From: Oscillospiraceae bacterium
Lineage (GTDB): Bacteria > Bacillota_A > Clostridia > Oscillospirales > Ruminococcaceae
NCBI GenBank assembly: GCA_900766795.1
Contig: CAAFWX010000255.1
Span: 1-8,039 of the forward strand
Length of the DNA: 8,039 nt
Direction of reading: 5' to 3'
The position numbers and the translations under genes are program-made. Below, piece after piece: positions 6,472 to 8,039 of this stretch. The notes under the pieces are model-generated. The model saw only the letters and a program-made list of their open reading frames with translations, searched no databases and had not been told where the DNA came from. The stretch's first letter is position 1. Each line of letters starts with the position of its first letter.

Positions 6472-6521
6472 AAATCACATTGGCGTTCAACACAATATAA
6501 TATATTTAGGAGGAAACAATT

Positions 6522-8039
6522 ATGTCAAAAATCATAGGTATCGACTTAGGTACAACCAACAGCTGCGTATCCGTTATCGAGGGCGGCGAACCCGTAGTAA
6601 TCACCAACTCCGAGGGCAGCAGAACAACTCCCTCCGTCGTAGCTTTCACCAAGGACGGCGAGCGTCTTGTAGGTCAGCTTGCAAAGAACCAGGCTGTCCA
6701 GAACCCCGAAAAAACCGTCATCTCCATCAAGCGCCACATGGGCAGCGACTATAAGGTAGACATCGACGGCAAGAAGTACACCCCTCAGGAAATTTCCGCA
6801 ATGATTCTCCAGAAGCTGAAGCACGACGCAGAGGCTTATCTCGGCGAGAAAGTCTCCGACGCGGTTATCACCGTTCCCGCATACTTCACCGACTCCCAGC
6901 GTCAGGCAACAAAGGACGCAGGTCAAATTGCAGGTCTGAATGTTCAGAGAATCATCAACGAGCCTACCGCAGCAGCGCTTGCATACGGCGTTGATAAGGA
7001 AGAGGACCAGAACATAGTTGTATACGACCTCGGCGGCGGTACCTTCGATGTATCTGTAATCAACATCGGCGACGGCGTTCAGGAGGTTCTCGCAACCGCA
7101 GGTAACAACCACCTCGGCGGCGACGACTTCGACCAGAGAATCATCGAATTCCTCAAGGACGAGTTCAAGAAGTCCGACGGCATCGACCTCGCTAACGACA
7201 AGTTCGCTATGCAGCGTCTGAAGGACGAGGCTGAAAAGGCAAAGATTGCCCTGTCCAACTCCACCTCCGTCAACATCTCTATCCCCTATATCACTGCTGA
7301 CGCAACCGGCCCCAAGCACCTGAACGTAACCCTGTCCAGAGCGAAGTTCAACGACCTCACCGCCGACCTCGTTGAGGCTACCATGGGTCCGCTGAAGCAG
7401 GCTATCAAGGATTCCGGTCTTTCCAACAGCGAGATTCACAAGATTCTTCTCGTCGGCGGCTCCACCAGAATCCCCGCTGTTCAGGAAGCTGTAAAGAACT
7501 TCCTCGGCAAAGACCCGTTCAAGGGAATCAACCCCGATGAGTGCGTTGCTATCGGCGCTTCCATTCAGGGCGGCGTTCTCAATAAGGAGGTTCAGGGTAT
7601 CGTCCTGCTTGACGTAACTCCCCTGTCCCTCGGTATCGAAACCGCAGGCGGCGTTTGCACCAGAATGATTGAGCGCAACACCACCATTCCTACCTCCAAG
7701 ACGCAGGTATTCTCCACCTACTCCGACAACCAGCCCAGCGTTGACATCAACATTCTCCAGGGCGAGCGTGAGTTTGCAAAGGACAACAAGTCCATCGGTA
7801 ACTTCCGTCTTGACGGTATCGCTCCCGCTCCCCGCGGTATACCCCAGATTGAGGTAACCTTTGATATAGACGCCAACGGTATCGTAAACGTTAAGGCGGT
7901 TGATAAGGGCACCGGCAAGGAGCAGCACATCTCCATCACCGCTTCTACCAATATGTCTAAGGAAGACATCGAGAAGGCTGTCAAGGAAGCAGAGGCTTAC
8001 GCGGCAGAGGACAAGAAGCGCAAGGAAGAGGTTGACATC
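6522..8039 (+). CDS. dnaK: Chaperone DnaK (Hsp70), 3' end cut by the window
   Basis: DnaK is the ATP-driven Hsp70 chaperone that works with GrpE and DnaJ. The frame stays open for 506 codons to the last base; full-length DnaK is about 600-640 residues, so roughly 100-130 are missing, including the lid end. Visible motifs are phosphate loop GIDLGTTNS (6-14), ITVPAYF (116-122), [10 protein letters not shown] (169-178), VGGSTRIP (311-318) and the interdomain linker LLDVTPLSL (362-370). The substrate-binding domain runs from about 370 to 480, followed by the start of the helical lid. The short stretch around 70-90 lacks the insertion of about two dozen residues found in Gram-negative DnaK, supporting a Gram-positive host. 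A strong AGGAGG (6508-6513) lies 8 bases before the ATG, favouring high expression. It is third in the CIRCE-controlled operon; dnaJ is expected beyond the edge. Confidence 0.98.
   Translation, partial: MSKIIGIDLGTTNSCVSVIEGGEPVVITNSEGSRTTPSVVAFTKDGERLVGQLAKNQAVQNPEKTVISIKRHMGSDYKVDIDGKKYTPQEISAMILQKLKHDAEAYLGEKVSDAVITVPAYFTDSQRQATKDAGQIAGLNVQRIINEPTAAALAYGVDKEEDQNIVVYDLGGGTFDVSVINIGDGVQEVLATAGNNHLGGDDFDQRIIEFLKDEFKKSDGIDLANDKFAMQRLKDEAEKAKIALSNSTSVNISIPYITADATGPKHLNVTLSRAKFNDLTADLVEATMGPLKQAIKDSGLSNSEIHKILLVGGSTRIPAVQEAVKNFLGKDPFKGINPDECVAIGASIQGGVLNKEVQGIVLLDVTPLSLGIETAGGVCTRMIERNTTIPTSKTQVFSTYSDNQPSVDINILQGEREFAKDNKSIGNFRLDGIAPAPRGIPQIEVTFDIDANGIVNVKAVDKGTGKEQHISITASTNMSKEDIEKAVKEAEAYAAEDKKRKEEVDI

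Noticed and set aside
6496..6501. TATAAT just upstream of dnaK as an internal promoter
   Set aside because: No -35-like hexamer occurs 16-18 bases upstream; the nearest TTG-containing hexamer is only 10 bases away.
6546..7928. A 460-codon open frame on the minus strand opposite dnaK
   Set aside because: The plus strand is an unmistakable DnaK open to the window edge. Long antisense frames opposite dnaK are a well-known by-product of its codon use, and this one lacks a recognisable product.

Overview
The window looks like ordinary chromosomal sequence of a Gram-positive anaerobe of the class Clostridia, most likely a gut or rumen Ruminococcaceae/Oscillospiraceae-type organism (an inference from gene content, not a species call). 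The evidence is a CIRCE-controlled hrcA-grpE-dnaK heat-shock operon, a DnaK whose nucleotide-binding domain lacks the insertion seen in Gram-negative DnaK, a type III glutamine synthetase, and strong AGGAGG-type ribosome binding sites. No mobile element, CRISPR array, tRNA or rRNA was found.

Layout, left to right. Bases 1-208 hold no gene. They contain a C/T-rich tract bounded by a perfect 10-bp inverted repeat, a small hairpin, and a rho-independent terminator pointing rightward. A MutS-family ATPase (209-1897, minus strand) has its own extended -10 promoter, overlapped by a 7-bp inverted repeat. The type III glutamine synthetase gene glnN (2119-4212, minus strand) is separated from it by a terminator. 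The 630-base divergent spacer 4213-4842 carries the glnN leader and promoter on one side and the heat-shock promoter with CIRCE on the other, with about 385 bases of AT-rich, apparently non-coding DNA between them. On the plus strand follow hrcA (4843-5886), grpE (5876-6436, overlapping hrcA by 11 bases) and dnaK (from 6522, cut by the right edge).

How the genes work together. HrcA should bind the CIRCE element over the transcription start and repress its own operon. GrpE is the nucleotide exchange factor for DnaK, so repressor, exchange factor and chaperone are made together. GlnN assimilates ammonium into glutamine and is functionally unrelated to the heat-shock genes. The MutS-like protein is a separate transcription unit of uncertain role.

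Most interesting point. The roughly 107-nt glnN leader contains a strong intrinsic terminator and an overlapping, mutually exclusive hairpin whose six-base loop has A at position 1 and G at position 4, the signature recognised by ANTAR-domain antiterminators. This suggests nitrogen-responsive control of GlnN by transcription attenuation, though the second hairpin of the canonical two-hairpin ANTAR site is not clearly present. The dnaK gene is open to the end of the window and is easily missed because no stop codon is visible; a long antisense frame across it is a shadow.
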